Part shown: positions 48,927-59,946 of the stretch, piece after piece
How the letters are laid out: each line of letters begins with the position of its first letter
Numbering within the stretch: position 1 is the stretch's first letter
Assembly (NCBI GenBank): GCA_007258455.2
Contig: VDFB02373365.1
Coordinates: 224,869,539-224,933,538, forward strand
Reading direction: 5' to 3'
Length of the DNA: 64,000 nucleotides
From: Sequoia sempervirens
Lineage: Eukaryota > Streptophyta > Pinopsida > Cupressales > Cupressaceae
The notes under the pieces: generated by a model
Database searches by the model: none
The model's input: only the letters and a program-made list of their open reading frames with translations
What the model was told of the DNA's origin: nothing
Program-made: the position numbers and the translations under genes

Positions 48927-50024
48927 ATGGATGCTAGAGGTCTTCAACAATAGCTTATGGTGGCATTTGATGATCTTGATCAGTCTAAAGAAGAAGTCAT
49001 GGAACTAAAAGAAAATCTTGTGGCTGCCAAAAAATTCATTCAATCACTGAAGGATAAGATAAATGAGTCAAGGGAAAAGAGGAAGGAGCTATGTGATTAG
49101 TTGAAGTGGAAAGAAAGCAAAGGTGTAGATGATGTCCATCTGAATCAAACCCTAAGAGATATAATAGAAGAATGTGAAAAGCTTGCTAAGGACAATGCAA
49201 CTCTAAAACTTGAAATGGAATCTATGGCAATGAAGTTAACCAAAGAGATTGAAGAAAGAAAGAAGAAAGAGGAGAATTTGGCCTAGTTCTTGAAAGAAAA
49301 ATTTGAATAATGTAGCAGAGTTAATAGTGATTTCATTCAGCTAGAGATTGAATTACAACAATACATAAACAATGAACAAGAGCTTGAGAGATAGGTAGTT
49401 ATTCTCATAAATGAGCTTACTACTGTAAAAGAATTCAAAGAGAAATTCAAGATAAGTTTTGCTATGATTGATGAGATAACTAAAGGAAAAAAGGAGACAA
49501 ATGATAAGTGAGGTCTTGGATATGAGAAGGGTGAGAGCTCTAGTTCTGAACAGAAGAACCTTGAAAAGAAGAACAAAGGAACACGACATCTGGTAAGGCA
49601 ACTCAATGCTCAAAAATTTAATGGATACTGATTTGTTTGTAATAAATTTAGACATATGGCTTCTCAGTGTAGAATAAAGATAAAATTTAGCACCCCATCA
49701 TTTTTTGGTCAGTGTTTTAAATGCAAGAAGTTTGGTCATAAGTCATTAGAATGCAGAAGTATGTCTATCAGTGCAAGTAACATTAAATTATATACTTGTG
49801 GAAGATTTGGACATGTTGCTAATCAATGCAGATTAGGAGGAAGTCAGTGGAATGTATGGAATACACAGAAAAATCTAGTATGCTACAATTGTAACAAACT
49901 TGGGCACATTGCAAAATTTTGTAGGAGCATAAACATGAATAAAAGAGGTCCAGTTTATCAAAGGAAAAATTCACAAAAAACAACAAAGGAAAAGAAAAAG
50001 AATATGTGGAAGAGAAGAGATTAG
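48927..50024 (+). pseudogene. Copia-like gag with coiled coil and four zinc knuckles
   Basis: The ATG at 48927 starts MDARGLQQ. All 366 codons to the TAG ending at 50024 lie in one frame with no frameshift, interrupted by seven stops (48951, 49098, 49284, 49308, 49392, 49509, 49629). Codons 15-190 are rich in Lys, Glu and Leu with heptad spacing, a likely long coiled coil. Four CCHC knuckles follow: one damaged (49629 region, first Cys now a stop), one intact (CFKCKKFGHKSLEC), one lacking the first Cys (YTCGRFGHVANQC) and one intact (CYNCNKLGHIAKFC). The tail is very basic. The protein would bind RNA and assemble particles. The usual UBN2-type capsid part is not obvious. Confidence 0.8.
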
Positions 50025-50099
50025 ATGAAGAAAACATGGGTAAAGAAAAGTGAATTAGATGAAGGTAATAGGGATGTATCGAAAGCTCCCTCTGGTAAC

Positions 50100-50735
50100 T
50101 GTTCCAGCAATTGACTTCAGACCAGTGGCCTAGGGGGAGTTTTTCATGAAAATCATTTGTCCCCTATGTGTTGGCGAATCATAGGATGTTCAGTTGTGTT
50201 ATTCAATGTCAAATGCATTGCAATCATTTGTTGAGTTGGATGAAATGTTAAGGTTTGAAGTTGGATTTTTCTCTTGTTGTCTAAGTTCACAATGCAACCA
50301 GAACTTCTAGGAAATGCATTTAATTTGGGTAATACCATTACCATTCTTGAATCCCTTGTTTAGATTATCAACAGGTCATCAAAGAATAACAGCTTGATTA
50401 TAGCTATTGGGATTGAGGTGGAATCTTGGAAGAAATATCTTCTGGAAATGAAAGCTAAGTATAAAATAATCTTCTGAATTGTGCAACAATTTTCCAAATT
50501 TTGGTCAATTTTGCAAAGTGGAGAGAATAGTAAAATTTTGTCTTATAAAAAGGGGGAACAAAAGTACAAAAAAATTAGTGGAAGCTTTGTCATTGATGTC
50601 AAAGGGGGATAGAATGTGACGAAAAATTCCTTGACATCCTAAGGGGGAGCAACAATTTTGGTTTTGATGAGTTTTTGAGTTATGACACTTAGTCATTTAT
50701 CACAAAGTTTTTCCATCAATGCCAAAGGGAGAGAT
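50100..50735 (+). other. 3' internal region with repeated polypurine tracts
   Basis: No coding pattern is seen. Purine tracts of the type AAGGGGGA occur at about 50130, 50551, 50583 and 50641, and the last (CCAAAGGGAGAGAT, 50722-50735) adjoins the 3' LTR. The last one is the likely primer for plus-strand DNA synthesis. Confidence 0.65.
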
Positions 50736-51900
50736 TATTAGCATATGGCTTTGAGTGACTATATTTTGGCTTCTTGTGTTGTCATTGATGGAAATTAGAG
50801 TTAGTAGTATGGTCCGTAGTGTTGAAGTTGCTCCTACCGGCAAGATAAGTAAGATTTTGTAATCTACCGATAGAAAATATGAAGTATAGGGTATCTGGTT
50901 GATAAGATGATATGATCACTTCACCAGATCACTATTCTGTGGTGTGGATCCCTAGGGAATATTTTTTAGCATATATTCTATCCTATTGGAAAGTTTTGTG
51001 GTGTTACATTAATCAAAGTATGAGTTAAGAAATTCGATAGAATGATTTACTTCTTATTCTTCTCATTTTGGCTGACCTGGTGTATATGGCGTGTTACAGA
51101 TGTATGTGGAGTATGTGTTTAGTTATTTCTTATGTTTGGAATTTTGGTTTGGGTCCCTACTATAGTCTAGCTAACTTGTGTGGGTATGCATCAATTATAA
51201 TTGATGATTTGGGATGACATAAGGAAAAGTAATATGTTTTGTTTTGAAGCTGACATATAACAAATTCCTATTAGTGGGTATATAAAGGAGATCATAAAAT
51301 AATTTTGGTGTGTGAGTGTATGTGTGTAGAGATAGAAGGGTGTGAGGATCAAGAAGATTCAGTGTGAAAAAGGATAGAACACTTATATATATGCTTAAAC
51401 AACAGAAGGGCTTATGTGTGCAGTGCATAGTAGAGCAGAGTAGAAGTACGAACTAGATAGAAAGATCCAGAATTTGATTATGCCCTTAATTGGAGCTGAA
51501 TCCAAGCATTTGTAGATGCTACTTTCTCAGTTCAATTTTTTTTTGTAATCTCAAATGTATTTTGTAGGCAGTGAGCCTTCTCTTTTGAGCAGCGAGCTTT
51601 AGGCAATGAGCCTTCTCTTTTGAGCAGTGAGCTCTAGGCAGTGAGCCCGAATGCAAGTGCATTCCCTTTTATCATAATTTTAATAGAGCATACTTTGTGG
51701 ATTAATCTCCATCGTGGTTTTTCCCCTAATATGGTTTCAACATAAAATATTGGTGTTATGGTGTTCCTTAATGTGTTTATATGATGTGAATGCTATTGAG
51801 GATTTATTTATTTCCGTTAATTGTCTTAAGGTCTGATTTGAATAACAAATATTATGGAACACTGATTCACCCCCCCTCTTAGTGTTCCTAGTGTCCAACA
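50736..51900 (+). repeat. 3' LTR of the copia-like element
   Basis: It starts TATTAGCATATGGC (the first G changed to A) and ends TGTCCAACA. The TATA box is at about 51279-51288. It has a tandem duplication of a block of about 37 bp containing GAGCCTTCTCTTTTGAGCAG (51568-51640) that is single in the 5' LTR, and an extra block of about 55 bp near 50997-51050. Confidence 0.9.
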
Positions 51901-54030
51901 TGAAAAAGGACCATTTCTAGCATAAACGTAACCACCCAGACATGTTAGGATAGTTTCTTTAGTCGCAGAATTTATAGAACAAAAGTTGTACCACTTTGCA
52001 ACTTTGTACTACTTGCATTTGATAACTTTTTCCCCATGCAAAAATTCACCACCACAAGAAAAAAAACTCTGAAAAGACAAAAAAAGAGAGGTTATTGTAG
52101 AGGGGCCCAACGTGATTCCATAGGCTTAGATGAGAAGTTTCTAAGTGTCACAATATCTGAGTAACAACATCTTGAAGATTGTAGTCATTTTGCACATCGA
52201 ACTCATAAGGGATTCAACTAGTTGAATGTAGCTCGGAGTGATTCAGCATGTTTGGGTGCAAAATAGGACCATACATAGTGTAAATGTACCCACCTAAATG
52301 CATCAGAATAGTTCATTTGATCACATGAGTTACAAAACGAAAGTTGCACCACTTTGCAACTTTTCACTACTTGCATTTGACAACTTTTTCCCCATGCGAA
52401 AAATCACCACCACGGGAAAATAACTCTGAGATAAAAAAAAATCAAGAGAGGTTATTGTAAAGGGGTGCAAAAAAATACTATAGGCTCAAATGAGAAGTTT
52501 CTAAGCATCATGGTGTTCGAGTAACAACATGTTGAAGATTGCAACTATTTTGCACTTCAGACTCATAAGAGATTTTGCTGGTTGAATGTAGCTTAGAGTG
52601 ATTTGGAATGTTTGGGTGTGAAAAGGACCATGCCTAACATAAACATACCTACCCAGACATGTCAAAACAATTTATTTGGTCACATGAGTTGCAAAACAAA
52701 AGTTGCAGCACTTTGCAACTTTGCACTACTTGCATTTGACAACTTTTGCCCCATGTGAAAATTTTCCACCACGGGAAGACAACTCTGAGATAGATAAAAA
52801 TGAGAGAGGTTATTGTAGAGGGGCCTAACACAATCCCATAGACTTAGAAAATAATTTTCTAAGTGTCACGATGTCTGAGTAATAGCATGCTGGAGATTGT
52901 AGCCATTTTGCACTTCAGACTCATAACAATTTAGCTGATTGAATGTAGCTCAGAGCAATTTGGAATTTTTGGGTGTGAAAGAGGACCATGCCTAGTGTAA
53001 ATGTATCCACTTGGATGTGTTATAATAGTTCATTTGGTCACATGAGTTTCAAAACAAAAGTTGCACCACTTTGCAACTTTGCACTACTTGCATTTGATAG
53101 CTTTTTCCCCATGCGAAAATCGACACCATGAGAAAGAAACTATGAGATAGAAAAAACTAAGAGATTTTATTGTAGAGGGTCCCAACGCAATCCCATAGGC
53201 TCAGATGAGAAGTTTCTAAGCATCACGGTGTCTGAGTAACAACATGCTAAAGATTGCAGTCTTTTTTCACTTTGGACTCATAAGGGATTCAACTGGTTGA
53301 ACGTAGCTCAGGGTGATTCAATGTGTGTGGTTGTGAAATAGGACCATGCTTGGCATAAATGTACCCATCCAGACATTTCCAAATAGTTTGTTTGGTCACA
53401 TGAGTTGCAGAATGAAAGTTGCACCACTTTACAACTTTACACTGCTTGCATTTGACACTTTTTCCATCAAGTGAAAATTGGACACCATGAAAAAATGACT
53501 TCAAGATTACAAAAACTGAGAGAGTTTATTGTAGAGGGGCCTAACATGATCTCATAGACTCATATAGAGAGTTTGTAACCATCACAATTTTTGATTAATA
53601 TCCCATCAAAGATTGTTGCCCTTTTTCACTTTGGACCCTTAAGGGATCAAGCTGGTTGAATGTAGCTCAGAGAAATTCGATGTGTTTGGGTGTGAAAGAG
53701 AACCATTCCTAGCATAAATTTACCCATCTGAATGTGTTGGAATAGCCCCTTTGGTCACATGAGTTGCAAAATAAAAGTTGTACCACTTTACAACTTTACA
53801 TTGCTTGCAATTGACACTTTTTCCATCAAGTCAAAATTGGACACCATAGAAAAATGACTTGAGATTTTAAAAAAAAACTGAGAGAGGTCATTGTAGAGGT
53901 TCTCTATGTGATCCTGATGCCTTAGACGAAATTCCCATAACTAGCATGGTATCTAGGTAATATTCCATCAAAGATTGATTCCCTTTTGCAATTTAGACTT
54001 TTAAGGGATTACGTTGCATGAATTACAAAT
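51901..54030. repeat. 357-bp satellite array, right part, decaying outward
   Basis: About six more units. The anchor lies at about 52200, 52560, 52918, 53275, 53632 and 53996, spacing 357-364. The last two units are clearly more diverged (for example GGACCCTTAAGGGATC for GGACTCATAAGGGATT, and TTGCTTGCAATTGACAC), as expected at the edge of an array where homogenisation is weak. Confidence 0.95.
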
Positions 54031-54433
54031 GTTTGAGGGCAACAATAAATTTCAAAATTTGAGTAAATCTCATTATAAGTGTTTATTTGAATAGACTGTA
54101 TGCTATATTGATATTAATATATAATCATTATGTTGATTCATTTTAATAAATGAAGTTTTTATAATAAGTTATTCAATTGGTGCTAGTTATAATAACGAGA
54201 GAATAAAAGAAGAAAAAGAATGATTTGTAACCATCAATGGTTATTACACTCATTATATTAATAATATGATGTTTACAATAAAATGAGATTTATTTGGTTG
54301 TCCTTATTCTTTTGTTTGGGCTACAATTGTCTAATATGCTTCATACACCATTGTGAAACCCAAGTGCTTGTACTTGTAGGCACAATGCCTTAGGTACTCC
54401 ATTCTCATAGATCTTTTATAATGTTACTCATAC
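54031..54433. other. AT-rich spacer, no recognised gene
   Basis: Nothing recognisable lies between the satellite edge and the first palindrome. Confidence 0.5.
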
Positions 54434-54658
54434 TAGCTTTCCAATTTGGTAGGGTTGAAAAGGTAGGGGCAGCATATGCTTCATAGAAATGGGGTCTCAC
54501 AATGATGTAATTCACCATGAGACCCCATTTCTATGAGGCATATGCTGCCCCTACCTTGTCAACCCTATCGAATTGGCAAGCTAGTGAGCTCACTAACTTG
54601 CCAATTTGAAAGGGTTGACAAGGTAGGGGAAGCATATGCCTCATAGAAATTGGGTCTT
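54434..54658. repeat. Palindrome cluster A: one half unit and one full 140-bp unit
   Basis: A half unit (54434-54498, ending GGGGTCTC) is followed by a full palindrome (54519-54658) running from GAGACCCCATTTCTATGAGG through a central GAGCTC to its inverted copy. The two arms of about 70 bp differ at a few positions. The unit is the same as in cluster B. Confidence 0.95.
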
Positions 54659-54659
54659 C

Positions 54660-55747
54660 TATCACTTGTAATCTTGTTCTTGATGATAATGATTCTCTTA
54701 GAATAACACTTCCTTGTTTTCCAAGATTGTTATAAGTAGAATGGATTTTTTGGTAGATTTTGATATACAATGTGAATTGTTTCTACAATGCAAGCTATGG
54801 ATATGAGATTGATGAAGCTATTGATGATGCTAAGATAGAGATGAGGATATGATTCTACAATGAAATAGTTTCAACTACAATGCTATGGAGATTTCTCTGC
54901 TATGCTAATGAGAATGCAATGATAATGATAATGCTAATGCTATGATAATGATTATGCAAAGAAAAAGGCATGCTTTTGGATAATTGATATGAGATTTCAG
55001 CAGCATGTAAGTATGATAGCTCTTGTGCATGCTAAAAATGGAGCTAATGAGCTTCCTTTTATAGGCTAAGGAAGGCTAAGATCCATGTGGCACAAGATCA
55101 ATGGTTGGAGAATTGGTCTTGTGACATGTACAGTGAGAATTGGATTGGTTAGGATGAGGGAGATAAACTAGGAAGATGCTCCTCCTACATTGACAAGGTG
55201 GAGTGAAAGGTGGGAGAAACTTATCACAATCCTCACAAAGACCATAAGGACAAAGGTCTTATAAGGAGTCTTTCCTTATTATGATGTTGGAGGGAATATA
55301 GGAGTTATGAGACAAGTGTCTCCTAGTGTCCTTTAAATATGATGAAATGGAGAGACCAAGTTCTAAAAAATAGGGATGGTGGAGAAGAAATAGGGCATGT
55401 TTCGAGATATAATTATTCAATTAAATATTAAAAATATTTAATTATTGGTGCAACATGGTAAGGTGTCATGTGAAGTATCATGTGAGGTGTAAGGTGACAT
55501 GGAAGATGATGTGGATTAGGACTTTGATTTAGAGGAATAATTAAATAATTAGGATTATTTAATTAAAGATAGATTTTAGAAGAATTTAGATAATTTAATT
55601 AAATAAATTAATTTTATTTAATTATTAGACAAATTTGATGAATATGAATCAAATAAATAAATAAATAATTTATTTATTGATAGAATAAATAAGGATTAAA
55701 TAAATATAAATATTTATTTAACTTCGAGCAATTTTGAGATGTATACA
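54660..55747 (-). repeat. LTR-like sequence, minus orientation
   Basis: The right end TGTATACA (55740-55747), the AATTAATT-rich stretch before it (55410-55730), a minus-strand TATA-like word (CCTATAAAAGG, near 55066-55056) and the CAATGATAATGATAATGC block resemble the solo LTR at 31091-32139. Words such as GTGGCACAAGATCAATGGT are close to GTGGCAGCGATCAACGGT there. The left boundary is not certain, and no target-site duplication was found. It separates the two palindrome clusters. Confidence 0.45.
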
Positions 55748-56157
55748 GGTAGATTTGGGTTTAATTTGTGTATTGGACAGTAGGCTGGCTTCAACCATTA
55801 CAATTTTTTTTTTACTCTCTCATGCTCTTAAAATAGTTTAATTTTCCTTTGAAGCAACTCTTACTCCCTAGTGAGTTCATCAAGACATTATAATGAAGTT
55901 TGATCTTGGTGTACGAAATCACAATGTGAAGAGCAATCAGACATGCTTGATGGATCAACCATGTAAGGACTAAAATTTCCATTAGCAACATGGTACCTAA
56001 GGCTTGATTTACAAGTTGAATCATATATAGATTGTTCCCTAGGACTGCCATATTGCCAAGAAGCCATGACTGATAAGGTATAAACAGACTTGGGCATTAG
56101 AATATAGGAAGAAATCTATGAATTTGTAGGTTTAAAATGTCGCCCATACATCACCGT
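55748..56157. other. Spacer, no recognised gene
   Basis: Two overlapping minus-strand frames of 69-79 codons (56097-55812) are open but match no family I know. Confidence 0.4.
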
Positions 56158-56838
56158 GAGACCCCATTTCTATGAGGCATACACTACCCCTACCTTGTCA
56201 ACCCTACCAAATTGGCAAGCTAGTGAGCTCACTAGCTTGCCAATTTGGTAGGGTTTACAAGGTAGGGGCAATGTATGCCTCATGGAAATGGGGTCTCATG
56301 GTGATTAAAATCACCATTAATCATTGTGAGACCCCATTTATATGAGTCATACGTTGCCCCTACCTTGTCAACCCTAATGAATTGGTAAGCTAGTGAGTTC
56401 ACTAGCTAACCAATTCAGTAGGGTTGACAGGGTAGGGGCAGCATATTCTTCATAAAAATGGGGTCTCACAATGATTTAAAATCACCATGAGACACCATTT
56501 CTATGAGGCATAGGCTACCCCTACCTTGTCAACCCTATCGAATTGGCAAGCTAGTGAGCCTGGCAAGATAGTGAGCTCACTAGCTTGCCAATTCAATAGG
56601 ATTGACAAGGTAGGGGCAACATATGCCTCATAGAAATGGGATCTCATGATTATTTACATCACTGTTACACCCCATTTCTATGAGGCATACACTGCCCCTA
56701 CCTTGTCAACCCTACCGAATTGGTAAACTAGTGAGCTATCAACCCTACCAAATTGGCAAGCTAGTGAGCTCACTAGCTTGCCAATTCAGTAGGGTTCACA
56801 AGGTAGGGGCAGTATATGCCTCATACAAATGGGGTCTC
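56158..56838. repeat. Palindrome cluster B: four tandem palindromic units
   Basis: The units are 56158-56297 (140 bp), 56328-56467 (140 bp), 56489-56645 (157 bp with a small internal duplication) and about 56666-56838 (173 bp with a duplication of about 32 bp). Each starts GAGACCCCATTT, has the centre GAGCTC or GAGTTC with no loop, and ends in the inverted copy GGGGTCTC. Spacers of 20-30 bp such as ATGATTTAAAATCACCAT are themselves partly palindromic. The repeat period is about 161-177 bp. Confidence 0.95.
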
Positions 56839-57643
56839 ACAATAATGTAATAACTCGAGACATAGAAAAGGGGTTGAGAATCATCATGAGAATCATTGTG
56901 ATATAATGGGGACATATTAATTGGAGAGGCGAGTTCATAGCTTTATGATGCAAAATTTAGCCTAGAGTTGAAGCATACTAAATGAGGAAGGGTTGATCAT
57001 ATTTAAATTTCAAATAATAATTATGGAAGGAGTTCTAGGGTTTATAGAAGAGAAATAAAATATGCCTTTGTACAATATAAGACATTGTTTTAGATTTTGT
57101 CATAAATCCACATGCTTTTCCTTCAAGACAACTTTAAATGTAAACCATAAACCATTACAACTAACTTTAAATGTAATATACAAATTTAATTGAGGCATAT
57201 ATTAAGGAATATACACTTTTGCATGTACTAATTTCTCATAATTTTTGTATATCAAAAAATACACTAAGTCAATAAAAAATATTACAATAGTGATGGAAGA
57301 AAATCTTGAAAAGCCTCCCATTTCTCAATACTTGTAGCAATACATGTAGGGAAATAATCCTCTTATTTGTAGCCCAGATCATGAAATATATTGTACAAGA
57401 AGAAACAAAAGGAGCTGCTACCTAGTTTCTTTTCTCCAATCCACCTTAGGTGGCCCAGTTATTTGCATTCCAAAATGCTTCAAAACATGTACATTCCCTG
57501 CTCCCTTGAAAACACATGGGTAGTAGCCTCTCTGTGGTTGTGTACTCTCACTGGAATTTGGTCCACAAAAAACTTGAAAAATCCTAACAATTATAGATAG
57601 GGTCTCACATAAAAATCATTAAAAGACCAATAACTAAATAATG
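56839..57643. other. No recognised gene
   Basis: AT-rich sequence. A plus-strand frame at 57391-57600 is open for 69 codons with no family I recognise. Its lower part may overlap the 3' region of the minus-strand gene remnant that follows. Confidence 0.4.
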
Positions 57644-59110
57644 TCAGACATACACCTTTTGACCGGATCTATTGTCACCTTCATGCATGCTATAAGTAGA
57701 TCGATTGAAGGTCCTACAAAGGTGATGTGGCCCATCTTTCACTACTTCCTCATATCTTGATGATCCTACATATAAATTTCAAATATGTATAAACATAATC
57801 TACATAAAACATGTAGCATATAAGAATCCAAGAAATCTACCAAATGGAAAAGAAAGAGAAGATTGAAAACTAGAAAATGCACTAGCAACTGATGTTCTTT
57901 TCTTAAGTTGACAATCTTTATTGAAGCCTTTCCCTTTTTTCTCCTTCACTAGTCTTGCATATCTCTTCACTAAAGAAAACATATAATTAATAATTGGGTT
58001 AAAAGATAGTCACAAATGCATCAATGACAGTCCTAAATTCATATGACATCAAACACCAATAAAGAATACCAACTTAAAGGTGATCAATAGAGAGCAGCAT
58101 ATAATTATCATTTTGCAAATTAACAATAATTCAATTTTGCAAACCCTTCTACAATCAAACTTAAAAGCATGAGAGAAAGAAGTGATCAATAATATGACTT
58201 TACAAATTCAATGTGCATACTTACAAATCAACCCAAGGAACCATTTGGGTTTGCTCTACTCTTTATTGTGTCAAGTATTGCCTCGTGGTCAGACTCACAC
58301 ACTTTCAACAAGTTCTTGTTCATAGGTCTACCCTTATATTTGATCAAATGAACATCGGCTATGACAAGAAGGTTTTAGTAGTGAAGAATCTTCCGATGCA
58401 TGTCAAAGTCCTCAAATAATCAAATTGCAACATTCTTAACTGGGTACCTTCTAAGCCATGTTCCAGTAACAACCATTGAACCTGTAGGATATTCTATGTT
58501 TTCTCCATCTATAACTGGGGCCTTCAATTTATTTTTGGCCTTGATACAATGACATAGGTAATAATTTTTACTCTCTTCATTGTCTTTATCTACAATCACC
58601 GCATAAATGTTCCTTGCATTGATATGTTCATCTTGTTAGATGTATTTAATGAACATCAAAATAAAATATGAAAGTAAGATATATTACCTAGTTCTAGTAG
58701 GTCTGATACATGATCAAAGTCAATGGATGATTGCATCTTTGTGATTTGTAGATCCATCAGGAGCTGATAAGTGTCAAGTGGGGTTATACTTCTTATATAC
58801 CATTCGTCAACCCACTCTATTGACTCACAATCTTTCCATGATTTAAGTGTACATGAAAAACAAAGCTTTCCATATTCCGGGTATGGATAATCCATGTACC
58901 TACATTGGAGCTTCTAAAAGAATGTAGCTCGCTCGATCCTATTAGTGTATAACAATCCTCATATTTTCCAATGTTAGTATCATCTACTAAATGAAAAAAT
59001 CTGCAAACTAAAGAATTACCCTCACTACTTGGACCCTGTTCGCTCTAAAAAAAAAAAAAAAAATGCAGGTAAAATACCTTAAGAGGTTGCCAATTTCTTG
59101 ATACATTTCA
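57644..59110 (-). pseudogene. Decayed multi-exon gene of unknown family, minus strand
   Basis: Candidate exons on the minus strand are: about 58930-58688 (MDYPYPEYGKLCFSCTLKSW, then EWVDEWYIRSITPLDTYQLL), 58612-58225 (AVIVDKDNEESKNYYLCHCI, then GSMVVTGTWLRRYP and HLIKYKGRPMNKNLLKVCES), 57969-57841 (VKRYARLVKEKKGKGFNKDC) and 57765-57644 (SSRYEEVVKDGPHHLCRTFN to a TGA). The introns would be 58688-58613 (about 75 bp, GT/AG), 58224-57970 (donor GTAAGTATG) and 57840-57766 (75 bp, GT/AG). Two internal stops and at least one frame shift occur, and the first junction changes phase by one base as I read it. Coding similarity may extend up to about 59110 past a poly-T run. No family was recognised. The splice pattern argues for a host-type gene rather than a retroelement. 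Confidence 0.45.
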
Positions 59111-59946
59111 GGGTAATAGACAAGGTCAAAATGGTTTAAACCTTCTTCTCTTTAGGTGATGCTAGACCTAGGCAGGTATACCTATATGAATGAGGTAGAC
59201 TTGACTTATGCTTATTTCTTTTAAAGTGTTTTTCCCACAATGGAAAATGGGAGTGGATAAATAAAATGTGATTTGGTATAGATTGTATAGCAATATCAAA
59301 GCTAAAACCTAATATGTTCATTTTAACAAATATGAATAATGAGTGAAACTAAAATAATGAGAGTGTGGAGACTAGTGCCTTATTGGGTATGCGAAGTCAA
59401 AAGAAATCTAAAATGAGTAACTTCTTTCTGGCAAGTACTCTAATTGTTCGACATATATTTGAGTTTATAACTTGTATAAACATGCAAGAATATGATTACC
59501 AAATTCTTCTTAACGATCCAAATGAGATTCCCTAGTTACTATGATCAACTAAAAGGGTTTAGTCTTTTCTTGAAAGAACCAATTAATCAACCATATAGAT
59601 ACAACAAGTGTTCACCAATAAACTGAATATAAGCTTGTTATATCAATTTAAATAACTAGAAAATATCAACCTTGGAGAAAACTTCAGTAATACTTTCAAT
59701 TAGCACAACAAACAAGTGATACCAGAAATACGCCACCACATCAAATGATTTTCATTGATATCTCCATAGTTTTAAACATGCATCATAGTCTCATATTTGT
59801 AAAACATTGTAATATATTGTATCTTTTTTATATCCTATCTTATATCCTGTTTCGCTACCAAAACATATATTTATACATCAAATACTTGAAAGGATGCGTC
59901 CTTTCAGAAATGTCATATGTTAAAACAATAATAGATTAAAAGATAA
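59111..59946. other. AT-rich stretch, nothing recognised
   Basis: No coding pattern or repeat was identified apart from short AT-rich words. Confidence 0.5.

Larger units (their letters stand above)
47769..51900 (+). mobile_element. Copia-like LTR element carrying only a gag gene
   Basis: LTRs 47769-48864 and 50736-51900 flank 1.9 kb. A tRNA-Met primer site follows the left LTR and purine-rich tracts precede the right one, giving plus orientation. The inside has one gag gene with a coiled coil and zinc knuckles and no protease, integrase, reverse transcriptase or RNase H. Satellite sequence is continuous across the insertion; the 5-bp flanks (CAAAA and TGAAA) match only partly. The gag with several knuckles and the repeated GGGGGA tracts recall SIRE/Maximus-type copia elements; that is inference. 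Confidence 0.85.

Noticed and set aside
45776..54030. 357-bp units as a coding tandem repeat gene
   Set aside because: No frame stays open across a unit, and indels between units are not multiples of three.
55812..56097. Overlapping minus-strand frames as a gene
   Set aside because: They are short, have no family resemblance and no supporting context.
59045..59077. GT...poly-T...AG segment as a third intron of the minus-strand gene
   Set aside because: At 33 bp it is too short for a plant intron; it is more likely an expanded or deleted homopolymer.
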